NCBI GenBank assembly: GCA_013204185.1
Contig: JABMOI010000015.1
Location: 1 to 56,609, forward strand
Reading direction: 5' to 3'
Length of the DNA stretch: 56,609 nt
DNA from: a bacterium
GTDB lineage: Bacteria > Bacteroidota > Rhodothermia > Rhodothermales > UBA10348
Part shown: positions 10,411 through 19,741 of the stretch, in pieces
Position numbering within the stretch: the first letter of the stretch is position 1
Layout of the letters: each line of letters opens with the position of its first letter
The notes under the pieces: model-generated
What the model was told of the DNA's origin: nothing
The model's input: the letters and a program-made list of their open reading frames with translations, nothing else
Database searches by the model: none
Translations under genes and position numbers: made by a program

Positions 10411-11706
10411 TTATGCCGAAGTGCTTTCTGCTGCTTCAATGTCCTTCAGCTTACGATACAGCGTTCTTTCGCTAATACCCAGTGATTCAGCAGTTTGCCG
10501 ACGATTTCCTTCAAAGCGCTCGAGAGCCGTCAAAATTAATGTCCGCTCAGCATGTTCGAGAGTTGGAAGCTCTGTTTGCCTAGGCTGGGTAGGTTGAGCG
10601 CCGTCTGGTTCTGTTTGAAACTCAGTATCCGAAGCGCCCTCGAACTCATAAGGAGCTTCTTCAATAAAGTCTGCTTGCCCAGGTCTGTCCTCGCGCATGA
10701 CCAGCAATCTGCTCGGATCGGTCACGGAAGTCGTTTCTTGGTCAGATCCAGTTCTGGATACCGCTACCAACTGCGCGATTTGCTCTTTTAGGCCTCGAAC
10801 TTCCACTCGTAATTCAACCAACGCTCGGTAGATCAACTCCCGCTCCCTAGCTCCAGCAGGCTCTTCTCCAGATTGACCGGACCCACCGGCAACCGCAATC
10901 AAGCCAACGCCAGAACCGCCATACGTGACCCCTCTCAAATAAGGACGAATGTCTTCCTCCGAAATGGCATCGCCCCTGAGCAACACAACGGTTTGCTCAG
11001 CCACATTTCGGAGCTCTCGAATATTGCCCGGCCAGCGATATCGCGTTAAGAGCTGGCGGGCGCTAATGTCCATCTTGGGCGCCGACGTGTTATACTTTTG
11101 CGAGAAACGGTGCTGGAAGTGATCAAAAATAGGAAGAATGTCTTCTTGGCGCTCCCTAAGTGGTGGAACCGTCAAGATGACGGTGCTAAGCCGGTAGTAG
11201 AGATCCTCGCGGAAACGACCTGCTTCAACTTCTTTTCCCAAATCCTTGTTGGTCGCGGCAATCACTCTAATATCAGACTTGAGCAGGATAGAAGAGCCAA
11301 CCCGGCTGAACTCGCCTGTCTCCAGAACGCGAAGCAAGCGAACCTGAGCGGTTAGAGGCATTTCGCCTATTTCATCCAGAAAGATGGTCGAGCCATCTGC
11401 TTCTTCGAAATATCCTTGCCGCTTTTCCACCGCCCCAGTGTAGGCGCCCTTCTCATTGCCAAACAATTCAGACTCGATGAGCCCTTCCGGCATCGCGCCG
11501 CAGTTCATGACAAGCATTTGCTTGTGGCGCCTGCGGCTCATGTCGTGCAAAGCGTGTGCAAAAAGCTCTTTCCCGACGCCACTCTCTCCTTGGACCAATA
11601 CCGTGATATCGGTCCCCGACACCTGCCGAACGCGATCAAGCGCCAGTCGCATTCCGGGCGACGTGCCAATGATCCCAAATCGTTCTTGCATGGATTGTCT
11701 ATCCAT
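10411..11706 (-). CDS. Sigma-54 interaction-domain transcriptional regulator with Fis-type HTH
   Basis: GESGVGKELFAHALHDMSRR, GAYTGA, ELFGNEKGAYTGAVEKRQGYFEEADGSTIFLDEIGEMP; C-terminal Fis HTH (FEGNRRQTAESLGISERTLYRKLKD). Confidence 0.93.
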   Translation of the reverse strand: MDRQSMQERFGIIGTSPGMRLALDRVRQVSGTDITVLVQGESGVGKELFAHALHDMSRRRHKQMLVMNCGAMPEGLIESELFGNEKGAYTGAVEKRQGYFEEADGSTIFLDEIGEMPLTAQVRLLRVLETGEFSRVGSSILLKSDIRVIAATNKDLGKEVEAGRFREDLYYRLSTVILTVPPLRERQEDILPIFDHFQHRFSQKYNTSAPKMDISARQLLTRYRWPGNIRELRNVAEQTVVLLRGDAISEEDIRPYLRGVTYGGSGVGLIAVAGGSGQSGEEPAGARERELIYRALVELRVEVRGLKEQIAQLVAVSRTGSDQETTSVTDPSRLLVMREDRPGQADFIEEAPYEFEGASDTEFQTEPDGAQPTQPRQTELPTLEHAERTLILTALERFEGNRRQTAESLGISERTLYRKLKDIEAAESTSA

Positions 11707-11804
11707 TCTCTTCTGCTGCGTGTGCTAAAGTTAGTAAAGTGCTAAGGTGCGTAAAGGGTGGTTTGGCGCGCGCTGCCAACGAGGAGCCCGCCCACAATTA
11801 AATG

Positions 11805-13217
11805 CTAAGCCCTTCCAAGCGGAGTTGCTAGCAAGGTGGCCGAGGTACAATCCGTAATCCGAACCCGTACGTAATCCCCTTTTTTAAAGTCTTGTCGATC
11901 GAACACCGTCATTTTATTGGTGTCGGACCGGCCTGAAAGCTGCTCATCACTTCGGCGGCTCAAGCCTTCGACCAAAATGATGTGCTCCTTGCCAATTTCA
12001 GCTTGATTGCTTTCTAGTGAGATGCCCGATTGCTGTTCAATAATCTCCTGCAATCGTTTCTTTTTAACATGTTCAGGGACGTTGTCCGTGAACTTCCGAG
12101 CGGCGTACGTATCGGGGCGTTCTGAGTACATAAACATGTACGCATGCTCATATCGAACCTGCGCCATCAAAGACAAGGTGTCTTGATGCTCGGCTTCCGT
12201 TTCATCACAAAAACCGGCAATAATATCTGTCGATAACGCAACGCCAGGCACAATTTTGCGGGCCCGTTCTACCAAATCCAAATACTGATCTCTAGTGTAG
12301 GTGCGCTTCATCCGCTGTAGCATGTCCGTATTTCCGTGCTGAACGGGCAAATGGATGTAGTTACAGACATTGGCCTGTTCGCGGTGCACGTGCAAAAGCG
12401 CGTCTGAGCAATCTTTGGGGTGGCTTGTTGAGTACCGGATGCGTAGCTCGGGCGAAATCTGGGAAATCCGATAGACCAGTTCAGCAAAGTCTACTGAGCC
12501 TCCTTGCTGTTCATCGCGGTAAGAGTTCACGTTTTGACCCAAGACCGTCACTTCCCGAAACCCGTTCTCTACCAAGGTTTTACATTCATCCAGAATGCTG
12601 GCAACGGGCCTACTGCGCTCTCTTCCGCGGGTGAAAGGGACCACACAAAACGAGCACATGTTGTCGCATCCACGCATAATGGAAACGAAGGATGAAACGC
12701 CATTCGTGGCGTAGCGAACAGGCTCAATGTCCTGGTACGTTTCCTCTTTGGACAACTGCACGTTGACCGCCGCTTGTCCGGTGTCCGTGGCCTGAGAAAG
12801 TAGGTTTGGGAGGTCGCGATAGGCATCTGGCCCAACCACGAGGTCCACCAATTTCTCCTGATCTAACAATTTTTCCCGGAGGCGCTCAGCCATGCAGCCG
12901 AGCACACCCAACTTCACGTCAGGATTCACCTTCATTTTGTGGGAGCGCAGTTCCACCAATCTGCGCCGCACTTTCTGCTCGGCGTTTTCCCGAATGGCGC
13001 ACGTATTAATGAGGATGATGTCGGCTTCTTCCACAGAATGCGTCAAGCCATATCCGTCTTTTGAAAGGACAGACGCCACAATTTCGGAGTCCGAAACGTT
13101 CATTTGGCAACCATACGTTTCCAAATAGACCATCCGCTTTCCATCTGAGGTGCCGGAAATCTGCTTGGGCGCGTCCAAGTCGTCCAAAAGGGGGATATCA
13201 AAAGTAGGTTCCATCAA
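11805..13217 (-). CDS. miaB: tRNA-2-methylthio-N6-dimethylallyladenosine synthase
   Basis: 470 aa; [41 protein letters not shown] radical-SAM motif, TRAM domain at C-terminus. Confidence 0.95.
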   Translation of the reverse strand: MMEPTFDIPLLDDLDAPKQISGTSDGKRMVYLETYGCQMNVSDSEIVASVLSKDGYGLTHSVEEADIILINTCAIRENAEQKVRRRLVELRSHKMKVNPDVKLGVLGCMAERLREKLLDQEKLVDLVVGPDAYRDLPNLLSQATDTGQAAVNVQLSKEETYQDIEPVRYATNGVSSFVSIMRGCDNMCSFCVVPFTRGRERSRPVASILDECKTLVENGFREVTVLGQNVNSYRDEQQGGSVDFAELVYRISQISPELRIRYSTSHPKDCSDALLHVHREQANVCNYIHLPVQHGNTDMLQRMKRTYTRDQYLDLVERARKIVPGVALSTDIIAGFCDETEAEHQDTLSLMAQVRYEHAYMFMYSERPDTYAARKFTDNVPEHVKKKRLQEIIEQQSGISLESNQAEIGKEHIILVEGLSRRSDEQLSGRSDTNKMTVFDRQDFKKGDYVRVRITDCTSATLLATPLGRA

Positions 13218-13354
13218 CAGGGTCTATAAAGATGTCGGTCAGGGTAAGAAGAAGCGGATCAAAACCCGTGTACTTGGGTGAGGTTCAAAACAATATGATG
13301 AAATACACGACAAAATGTCAGGTTCCTTAAAAAGGTTCTCGACTCACGGCCGTT

Positions 13355-13386
13355 GTTCTATCGTAAACTGCCCTCGTTCTATCGTA
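13355..13386. repeat. Two 11-bp direct repeats gttctatcgta, 21 bp apart
   Basis: gttctatcgta at 13355-13365 and 13376-13386, upstream of yebC in the divergent miaB/yebC intergenic region. Confidence 0.6.
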
Positions 13387-13429
13387 TATTCGTAGCTCAA
13401 CTCAATCCTTTCCTCTGGCAGATAAACCT

Positions 13430-14176
13430 ATGGCTGGCCACAATAAATGGTCTAAGATTAAGCGTCAGAAAGCGGTTACTGACGGCCGTCGCTCTAAAAG
13501 CTGGGCGAGAATCACACGCGATATCATGGTTGCGTCTCGGGAAGGCGGTGGAGACACGAGCATGAACGCTCGTTTGGCGTTGGCAGTGGATAAAGCCAAG
13601 TCCGAAAACATGCCGAAGGACAACATTGAGCGGGCCATTAAGCGCGGAACGGGCGAAATCCAGAGCGCCGACTACGTAGAAATGACCTATGAAGGGTTTG
13701 GTCCTCATGGCATTGCTGTATTTGTTGAGGCCCTCACCGATAACACCAACCGAACGGTGGCCGATGTCAGGCATCTATTTAGCAAGTTTGGAGGTAGTCT
13801 CGGCACCAACGGCTCGGTTTCGTTTCAGTTTGACCGAAAGGGCTATTTCGACATTCCCGCTGCAGGAAACGATGAAATGGCGCTTTTTGAACTGGTAGCA
13901 GATGCTGGAGCCGAGGATCTTGTTCTAGAGGAGGGTTCCTTTTCGGTAACCTGTCCGGTAGAAGCGTTCGGAAGTGTTCAGAACGCACTTGATAGCGCTG
14001 GCGTGAAGGTGGAAGAGTCCGGCTTGGAACGCATTGCGACTACCACTTCTTCTCTGGGCGGGGACGAATTAAAAGCCGTGTTGAAGCTTTTGGAACGCCT
14101 CGAAGAGCACCAAGACGTGCAGTCTGTCTATTCCACCTTGGAAATGGATGACGCTGCAATGGAAGCTATCTCTTAG
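13430..14176 (+). CDS. yebC: YebC/PmpR family DNA-binding protein
   Basis: MAGHNKWSKIKRQKAVTDGRRSK...DNIERAIKRGTG...YEGFGPHGIAVFVEALTDN. Confidence 0.95.
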   Translation: MAGHNKWSKIKRQKAVTDGRRSKSWARITRDIMVASREGGGDTSMNARLALAVDKAKSENMPKDNIERAIKRGTGEIQSADYVEMTYEGFGPHGIAVFVEALTDNTNRTVADVRHLFSKFGGSLGTNGSVSFQFDRKGYFDIPAAGNDEMALFELVADAGAEDLVLEEGSFSVTCPVEAFGSVQNALDSAGVKVEESGLERIATTTSSLGGDELKAVLKLLERLEEHQDVQSVYSTLEMDDAAMEAIS

Positions 14177-14178
14177 TC

Positions 14179-14736
14179 ATGATTATTCTGGGCATTGACC
14201 CTGGATCCAACATTACGGGTTTTGGAGTCGTGCGCTCTGAAAACGGTAAAAACGAGCTCGTTGACTCAGGCGTAATTCGGGCTTCTCGTGTCGGAACGGA
14301 CCATCAGCTCCGGCTGAAACAGATCTACGAATCGATCTGTGAACTGATTGCAGAGCACCTTCCCGATTCGTGTGCGGTAGAAATGCCTATCTACGGAAAA
14401 AATCCGCAATCGATGCTAAAACTGGGCCGGGCTCAAGCAACCGCGATGCTTGCGGCGCTCAATCATCAAATCCCCGTTACGGAATACACGCCCAAGGAAG
14501 TCAAAAAAGCGGTAACGGGAAACGGAAATGCGTCGAAAGAACAAGTATGTTTCATGATCGAAACCATGCTTTCGTTGCAACCGGGTAATATGGTCACGCT
14601 CGATGCATCGGATGCACTCGCCGTAGCTTTATGCCACATTCATCGCGGAGTTGGTGGCCAAAAAGGAACGACCAAACGCGGTCCAGCAAAAAACTGGGCG
14701 GCATTTATTCGAGAAAATCCGGATAGACTGCGCTAG
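14179..14736 (+). CDS. ruvC: Crossover junction endodeoxyribonuclease RuvC
   Basis: MIILGIDPGSNITGFGVV..., VEMPIYGKNPQSMLKLGRAQ; starts 3 nt after the yebC stop. Confidence 0.95.
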   Translation: MIILGIDPGSNITGFGVVRSENGKNELVDSGVIRASRVGTDHQLRLKQIYESICELIAEHLPDSCAVEMPIYGKNPQSMLKLGRAQATAMLAALNHQIPVTEYTPKEVKKAVTGNGNASKEQVCFMIETMLSLQPGNMVTLDASDALAVALCHIHRGVGGQKGTTKRGPAKNWAAFIRENPDRLR

Positions 14737-14815
14737 TGCGCATGAAACGAACCAGGGCGAAAGCACGCTGGGCGTAAGGGCCTAGGGCGAAAGCGGGCTG
14801 GCTCCAGGAACCCGA

Positions 14816-15115
14816 TTAAGCGTCTGATCTATTGTGGTGATTCGTAAAACCGCGCTCTTCGTCACGCAATCGAACGATTTCTGCAGTCTCTTCGCGATCT
14901 ACGGCGCCGTGGCTCATATGAAACACCAAATGAGCAATCTGCTCGTCTTTATTGGGCGCTTGGTTCCATTCTGGATGGGCTTGCTCAATAATCGAGATCA
15001 AAATGCGGATATAGGCATACCGTTCATCTTTCGTTGGATACCCACCGATTTTCTGGGCAAAGAGGTCTGCGTTGCGTCCGACCTGACGGTCGGTCATTTT
15101 CTGCTGGGGATTCAT
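14816..15115 (-). CDS. Small hypothetical protein (possibly distant DUF4290-like)
   Basis: 99 aa, charged helical composition; resemblance to DUF4290 is by eye only. Confidence 0.55.
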   Translation of the reverse strand: MNPQQKMTDRQVGRNADLFAQKIGGYPTKDERYAYIRILISIIEQAHPEWNQAPNKDEQIAHLVFHMSHGAVDREETAEIVRLRDEERGFTNHHNRSDA

Positions 15116-15249
15116 GGCTATTTTATTCAGGGTGGGGAGCCTGTGAAACCACTAATTTATGTACTTTCGGGTCCGTAACCAAGCCTAAATCGGAATCAGT
15201 TCCTAACTTTATACCAGAGCGGCGCCGCCGAAGGCGGCTCTCTTCAATC

Positions 15250-15522
15250 ATGAAAAACGTAGATATAACATATCGTCTCGAACTGCTGCAGAAAGTACCT
15301 GCGTTTCATCGTCGCGCGCGAGAAATGAAGGAATTTGACCAGGGCGAATTGGTATATTATGGACCTCACCCTGCGTATTACGGAATAGGAGAAGTCAAAG
15401 ATATGATTGACGGGTTCGTTACAGTAGACTTCCGTGGAACGGGTGAGTTTGGCGTCCACGAAGATATGATTCGACCCGAATATTTGATCCTAATTCCCTC
15501 ATCCACCCGAAGTTTGTTGTAG
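15250..15522 (+). CDS. Small conserved-looking hypothetical protein (90 aa)
   Basis: In-frame ATG at 15250 within ORF 15034..15522: MKNVDITYRLELLQKVPAFHRRAREMKEFDQGELVYYGPHPAYYGIGEVKDMIDGFVTVDFRGTGEFGVHEDMIRPEYLILIPSSTRSLL. Confidence 0.6.
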   Translation: MKNVDITYRLELLQKVPAFHRRAREMKEFDQGELVYYGPHPAYYGIGEVKDMIDGFVTVDFRGTGEFGVHEDMIRPEYLILIPSSTRSLL

Positions 15523-15532
15523 GTAATCCGCC

Positions 15533-16147
15533 ATGCGCATCTCCTTGCTGGTTCTCTTTTTGCTAGTTGGCTGCGGCCCCAGATCCTCTACAATTCCCAT
15601 GTTGGATGGCAAAGTGGACGATTTCGAAGATGGAAATCGCTACAACGAATTGGGTTACGAATGGGAATCGGTATCAGGAGGCGGCGAAACCAACGCTACC
15701 ATTTTCATTGAACCCGGCGGGCGCAAACCTTCTGTGTATCAAATGACGATAGGCGGCATGCGTCCGTTCGGATCTAGTGGCGATAAAGTATCCGGCGCTC
15801 GTGTTGCGCTTGGCAACCCTACTGGTTCAACAGACATTGTGGTCACCGATGTGACCGCCTACATAGGCCTTGAACTGTCCATGAGCGGTACACCGGGCTC
15901 CTACATTGTTCAAATTGGAACAGCTTCCGTCAAAGACTTCGATTTTTACAACTCATACGTTGAGGTGACAGAAGAATGGAACGTGTTTCGCATTCCATTT
16001 AGCCGGTTTGCCCAAGAAGGTTTCGGTAAGACAAAGTCTTGGACAGGCGAAGACGTAACTCACATTGCCATTTACTCGAATATCATTGGACCGTATCAAC
16101 TTGCAGTTGATAACGTCACGTTTTATTCCTCATCAGAGCTTCCATAA
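15533..16147 (+). CDS. Exported lipoprotein with carbohydrate-binding/CIA30-like beta-sandwich
   Basis: Lipobox LLVLFLLVGCGP; DDFEDGNRYNELGYEWESVSGGGETNATI resembles CBM/CIA30-type openings. Confidence 0.65.
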   Translation: MRISLLVLFLLVGCGPRSSTIPMLDGKVDDFEDGNRYNELGYEWESVSGGGETNATIFIEPGGRKPSVYQMTIGGMRPFGSSGDKVSGARVALGNPTGSTDIVVTDVTAYIGLELSMSGTPGSYIVQIGTASVKDFDFYNSYVEVTEEWNVFRIPFSRFAQEGFGKTKSWTGEDVTHIAIYSNIIGPYQLAVDNVTFYSSSELP

Positions 16148-16150
16148 TCC

Positions 16151-17086
16151 ATGCCCATTCTACGCGTAGAAGGCGTTACAAAACGCTACGGCAAGTTCGT
16201 CGCCGTAAATAACGTTTCGTTCGAAGCACAACCGGGCCGCATCCTTGGCCTTCTTGGCCCTAACGGAGCCGGAAAGACTACTACCATCCGCATGGTGACC
16301 TATATCACCGTTCCGGACGAAGGACGAGTTATGTTTGGTGATTCAGAAGTAAGTCCTGTTTCTCAAGAAAACATGGGCTATTTGCCGGAAGAACGCGGGC
16401 TCTACAAAAAGATGAAGGTAGGCGAGCAGCTCATGTACTTTGCTGAGCTGAAGGGCATGAACAGAACGGAGGCTCGCGAAAAAATTAGATACTGGCTCGA
16501 CCGGTTTGGCGCGCTCGAATGGGTGAACAAGAAAACCAACGAGCTATCCAAAGGGATGCAGCAGAAAATCCAGTTTATTGCGACCATCCTGCACAACCCA
16601 AAGCTTCTCATTCTGGATGAACCCTTTGGCGGACTCGACCCGATCAACGCCGAATTACTTCAGAATGTGATCATGGAGCTCAAGGATGAAGGACGGACCA
16701 TTCTTTTTGCGTCCCATCGAATGGAGCAAGTCGAGCAGCTCTGCGACGATATCTGCCTCGTTTCCAGGGGCGAAATCGTAGTCAAAGGAGCGCTTACGGA
16801 CATCAAACGGCAGTTCGGAAAGAACACCGTGATGATGGATTTTGAAGGATCTGACGTGTTTTTGGATGAATTGGAATCCAAAGGGGCGGTCAGGTTAGGG
16901 TCTCGAAGCACCCGGCACGCCGAACTCAATCTGCTGGGGACTACCACGCCAAAGCACATTTTGGAAGTAGCATTGCCTCACGTGTCTAACATTACCCGAT
17001 TTGAACTCGTTGAACCGCCCATGCGTGAGATTTTTGTGACTGCGGTCACGAAACAGCAAGGCGAACAAGCAGCAGCAACCGTTTAA
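16151..17086 (+). CDS. ABC transporter ATP-binding protein (NatA-like)
   Basis: Walker A GPNGAGKTTT, signature LSKGMQQKIQF, Walker B LLILDEPFGGLDP. Confidence 0.92.
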   Translation: MPILRVEGVTKRYGKFVAVNNVSFEAQPGRILGLLGPNGAGKTTTIRMVTYITVPDEGRVMFGDSEVSPVSQENMGYLPEERGLYKKMKVGEQLMYFAELKGMNRTEAREKIRYWLDRFGALEWVNKKTNELSKGMQQKIQFIATILHNPKLLILDEPFGGLDPINAELLQNVIMELKDEGRTILFASHRMEQVEQLCDDICLVSRGEIVVKGALTDIKRQFGKNTVMMDFEGSDVFLDELESKGAVRLGSRSTRHAELNLLGTTTPKHILEVALPHVSNITRFELVEPPMREIFVTAVTKQQGEQAAATV

Positions 17087-17098
17087 GAGCGAATTATC

Positions 17099-18412
17099 AT
17101 GTCTAGAAATAAAATATTTGTTGTCGCCAAAAACGAGTTCACCAAGCGAGTAAAAACGCATTGGTTCGTTATCACAACGCTGTTGGGGCCCATCGTGTTA
17201 GTGACCTTTTTCACTGTGGTTGGCTTCATAACTGCCTCTTCGCTCGAAACCACAGAGAAATCCATTACGGTTCGCGATGAAACCGGCCGCTTAGCGACGG
17301 AACTGGTCGATACCTCGGGCAAAATCACGTTTGAAACCACTCAGGCAAGCGACGACGACCTCAAAACATCTGTGCTCAACAAAGAAGTCTCAGGGTATCT
17401 TGTACTTCCCGAAGGGCTTATTGAAGGCACCGCGTCCGCAAGTTATTATTCAACAGAAGGCGGCGGAATCAGCAATTTCTCGGGAGAACTTCGCTCCATT
17501 GTACGCGATGCTGTGCGTTTAACGCGCCTCGAAGATCAAGATGTGTCCAGGGACGTGTTCGACGCGATTACGGCCAACGTCTCCCTCGATTCCATCCAGC
17601 TTTCGGATGAAGGCGAGGAGCAAGGTAGCACGGCGGCTTACGCCATTGTGGGCGGTATCATGGGCTTTTTGATTTACATCACCATGCTCATTTACGGCTC
17701 CGTCGTGATGCAGGGTGTGATTGAAGAAAAAGTGAGCCGCGTTGTGGAAGTGATAGTGTCTTCCGTCAAGCCATTTCAACTACTGATGGGCAAAGTCCTC
17801 GGTATTGGCGCCATGGGACTTGTACAAATGTCATTTTGGGCCATTTTGATTGCCGCTGGCACCACGTTTTCAGGCGCCATTATCGCTATGATTGCGCCCG
17901 CAGATGCTGTTACCGCCATCGATGGTGCCATAGCTGGGGCTCCCTCACAAGCAGAAATCTTGGAATCTATTGGATTCACCGTTCCCGACCTCGGACCTGA
18001 AGTCTTTATCTTTTTTGTGCTCTACTTCCTTTTGGGCTATCTACTTTATGCCACGCTTTTCGCTGGTATTGGCTCGTCTGTGGAGCAACAACAAGATGCT
18101 CAGAGCCTGATGATACCTGTGATGATGCCCATCATTGTGTCCATCATCTTTCTCCAGGCAGTGATCGAAGCGCCCAACTCCACCCTCTCGGTGGTTCTTT
18201 CGATCTTTCCCTTCACGGCGCCCATCCCCATGGTGGTGCGAATCGCTATGATTGACGTCCCCTGGTGGCAAGTGGGACTCTCCGTGTCGCTGCTCTTCGG
18301 CACGTTCCTCGGCGCCGTCTGGGTTAGCTCCCGGATCTACCGCATCGGCATTCTTTCCTACGGCAAAAAGCCATCCTTGAAAGAGCTTATTCGCTGGATG
18401 CGGTACGCATAG
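17099..18412 (+). CDS. ABC transporter permease (NatB/ABC-2 family)
   Basis: 437 aa; N-terminal TM, large extracytoplasmic segment, multiple C-terminal TMs; directly downstream of the ATPase gene. Confidence 0.9.
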   Translation: MSRNKIFVVAKNEFTKRVKTHWFVITTLLGPIVLVTFFTVVGFITASSLETTEKSITVRDETGRLATELVDTSGKITFETTQASDDDLKTSVLNKEVSGYLVLPEGLIEGTASASYYSTEGGGISNFSGELRSIVRDAVRLTRLEDQDVSRDVFDAITANVSLDSIQLSDEGEEQGSTAAYAIVGGIMGFLIYITMLIYGSVVMQGVIEEKVSRVVEVIVSSVKPFQLLMGKVLGIGAMGLVQMSFWAILIAAGTTFSGAIIAMIAPADAVTAIDGAIAGAPSQAEILESIGFTVPDLGPEVFIFFVLYFLLGYLLYATLFAGIGSSVEQQQDAQSLMIPVMMPIIVSIIFLQAVIEAPNSTLSVVLSIFPFTAPIPMVVRIAMIDVPWWQVGLSVSLLFGTFLGAVWVSSRIYRIGILSYGKKPSLKELIRWMRYA

Positions 18413-18695
18413 AGCGTCTTCTTGCATTTCGAATGAGAGCTTGTGGCTCTTCAGCCATTAGCTCAATCAGTGACATTTTAGATGACGCCTTCACGCCTTG
18501 GGAATCGTCAATTTCCCAACGTTCATACGTTCGTTTTGGCACTCCAAATATGAATGCCATTCCAGCTTGGCTTTGGCCAAGCACCTCTCGTATGACTCGA
18601 AGCTTTTTCGCCGGTTGATCGCCCTTTCCATTCGAAACAACAAGGTACGTGATAGCGGCGGCTTTGAGGAAGGATGGTATTACGAGGGTGAGAGC
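18387..18695 (-). pseudogene. 5'-truncated antitoxin-like HTH (HigA/MqsA C-terminal type) remnant
   Basis: Open frame reads ...QPAKKLRVIREVLGQSQAGMAFIFGVPKRTYERWEIDDSQGVKASSKMSLIELMAEEPQALIRNARRRS; complete HTH, but the only in-frame start seen (GTG at 18584) falls inside helix 1 and an in-frame TAG lies just upstream. Confidence 0.5.
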
Positions 18696-18754
18696 TAGGA
18701 CAGGCTAGAACTCAAAGTTAAAGAGCTCCTAGGTTACTGATTCCTGTGAGATTT

Positions 18755-19741
18755 TTAGTCGCCAGAGATAACCCACCTTTCGAAGTTCTCAACCACCTTA
18801 CCGAATGCCTTCTGGTATTCAAGTCCAGGATAGTCGCGGCCGTCAGGGACGAAAACATCATGAAACTCAAATGCGTTTCGGTGCGACTCGACCAAATCCC
18901 GAGCACGAGAGGCAGATACGTAACTATTTTGATCGCTTTTGGCAGCGGTCAAACAGATTTGTTTGGCGGAAATCAGGAAGTCAAACAGGGCACTCCACAT
19001 AACCCATTTCGGATGATGGCGATGTCCCTCTTCTCCTGGTTGAAAAAGCTCCAGCCAAGGCTTTCTGCTGGTTGAGTAGGTGGCTGGTCGAGAAATGGAT
19101 TCTCTCACAAGTCCTGCCATTGCCATTTCTTTGAGCGCGTCACGAACTGCTGTTTGTGTAAAGCTGAGATGAGTACTGATCGTAGAAACCGTGACCTCCC
19201 TTCCAGACGTTCCTACGAGAAGAGCGATAATGTCTGCCTTAGCGCCCACTCCAAACGCTGCGCGAAGTCGAAGGAGCAATGTGGGACATCCCCTCAGGGT
19301 CAATTCTGATCTCTGAAAACCATCCGGAAGTCTTGTTACTTTCTCGGCATATTTGGCCCAACTCCTGTAACCATAACGGGAGGCCAACTCGGCAAAATGA
19401 ACAAATAAGTCCTTTCTAGAACTGTTTGTATTCGTCGCTAACACTTTCATTCTCTGTACGCTTAAGAGCGGAGTCCCGGCTCCTGCCCACCAATCTAGAA
19501 CTTCGTTAATGCGCTTTTCAGCGGATTGGAAGACGAGTGAAGCAAGAATGAGCGCTTCAGGATCTATAATCCGAAGCGCTTCGTGACCAGAAGTGGGGTT
19601 TGCCATCGAACCCAGGTTGGCCCATTGGTTCCAAATTATGTCTAAGGCCAACCGATCGATTCTATGACCGATGCCTTCCCAGTTGGATTCTGAGTTTGTC
19701 ACTTGCTTGTTCAACAAATTGTTTGAAATACTCACTTTCAT
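18755..19741 (-). CDS. Winged-helix protein partnered with a nucleotidyltransferase (candidate antitoxin/regulator)
   Basis: 328 aa; central TLLLRLRAAFGVGAKADIIALLVGTSGREVTVSTISTHLSFTQTAVRDALKEMAMAGLVRE is wHTH-like; N-terminal IDRLALDIIWNQWANLG...IDPEALILASLVFQ; overlaps the upstream NTase gene by 80 nt. Confidence 0.75.
   Translation of the reverse strand: MKVSISNNLLNKQVTNSESNWEGIGHRIDRLALDIIWNQWANLGSMANPTSGHEALRIIDPEALILASLVFQSAEKRINEVLDWWAGAGTPLLSVQRMKVLATNTNSSRKDLFVHFAELASRYGYRSWAKYAEKVTRLPDGFQRSELTLRGCPTLLLRLRAAFGVGAKADIIALLVGTSGREVTVSTISTHLSFTQTAVRDALKEMAMAGLVRESISRPATYSTSRKPWLELFQPGEEGHRHHPKWVMWSALFDFLISAKQICLTAAKSDQNSYVSASRARDLVESHRNAFEFHDVFVPDGRDYPGLEYQKAFGKVVENFERWVISGD

Noticed and set aside
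11763-11779. ttggc-gcgcgct-gccaa inverted repeat between the sigma-54 regulator and miaB
   Set aside because: Only 5-bp arms in GC-rich sequence; too weak to claim as terminator or operator
12569-12835. 88-aa minus-strand ORF overlapping miaB
   Set aside because: Alternative frame within a strongly supported CDS on the same strand
18041-18427. His/Asp-rich 128-aa minus-strand ORF (HHHGDG...DGHNDGHHHRYHQ) that looks like a metal-binding protein
   Set aside because: Lies antisense inside the well-supported ABC permease; the His richness is a frame artefact of its codon usage
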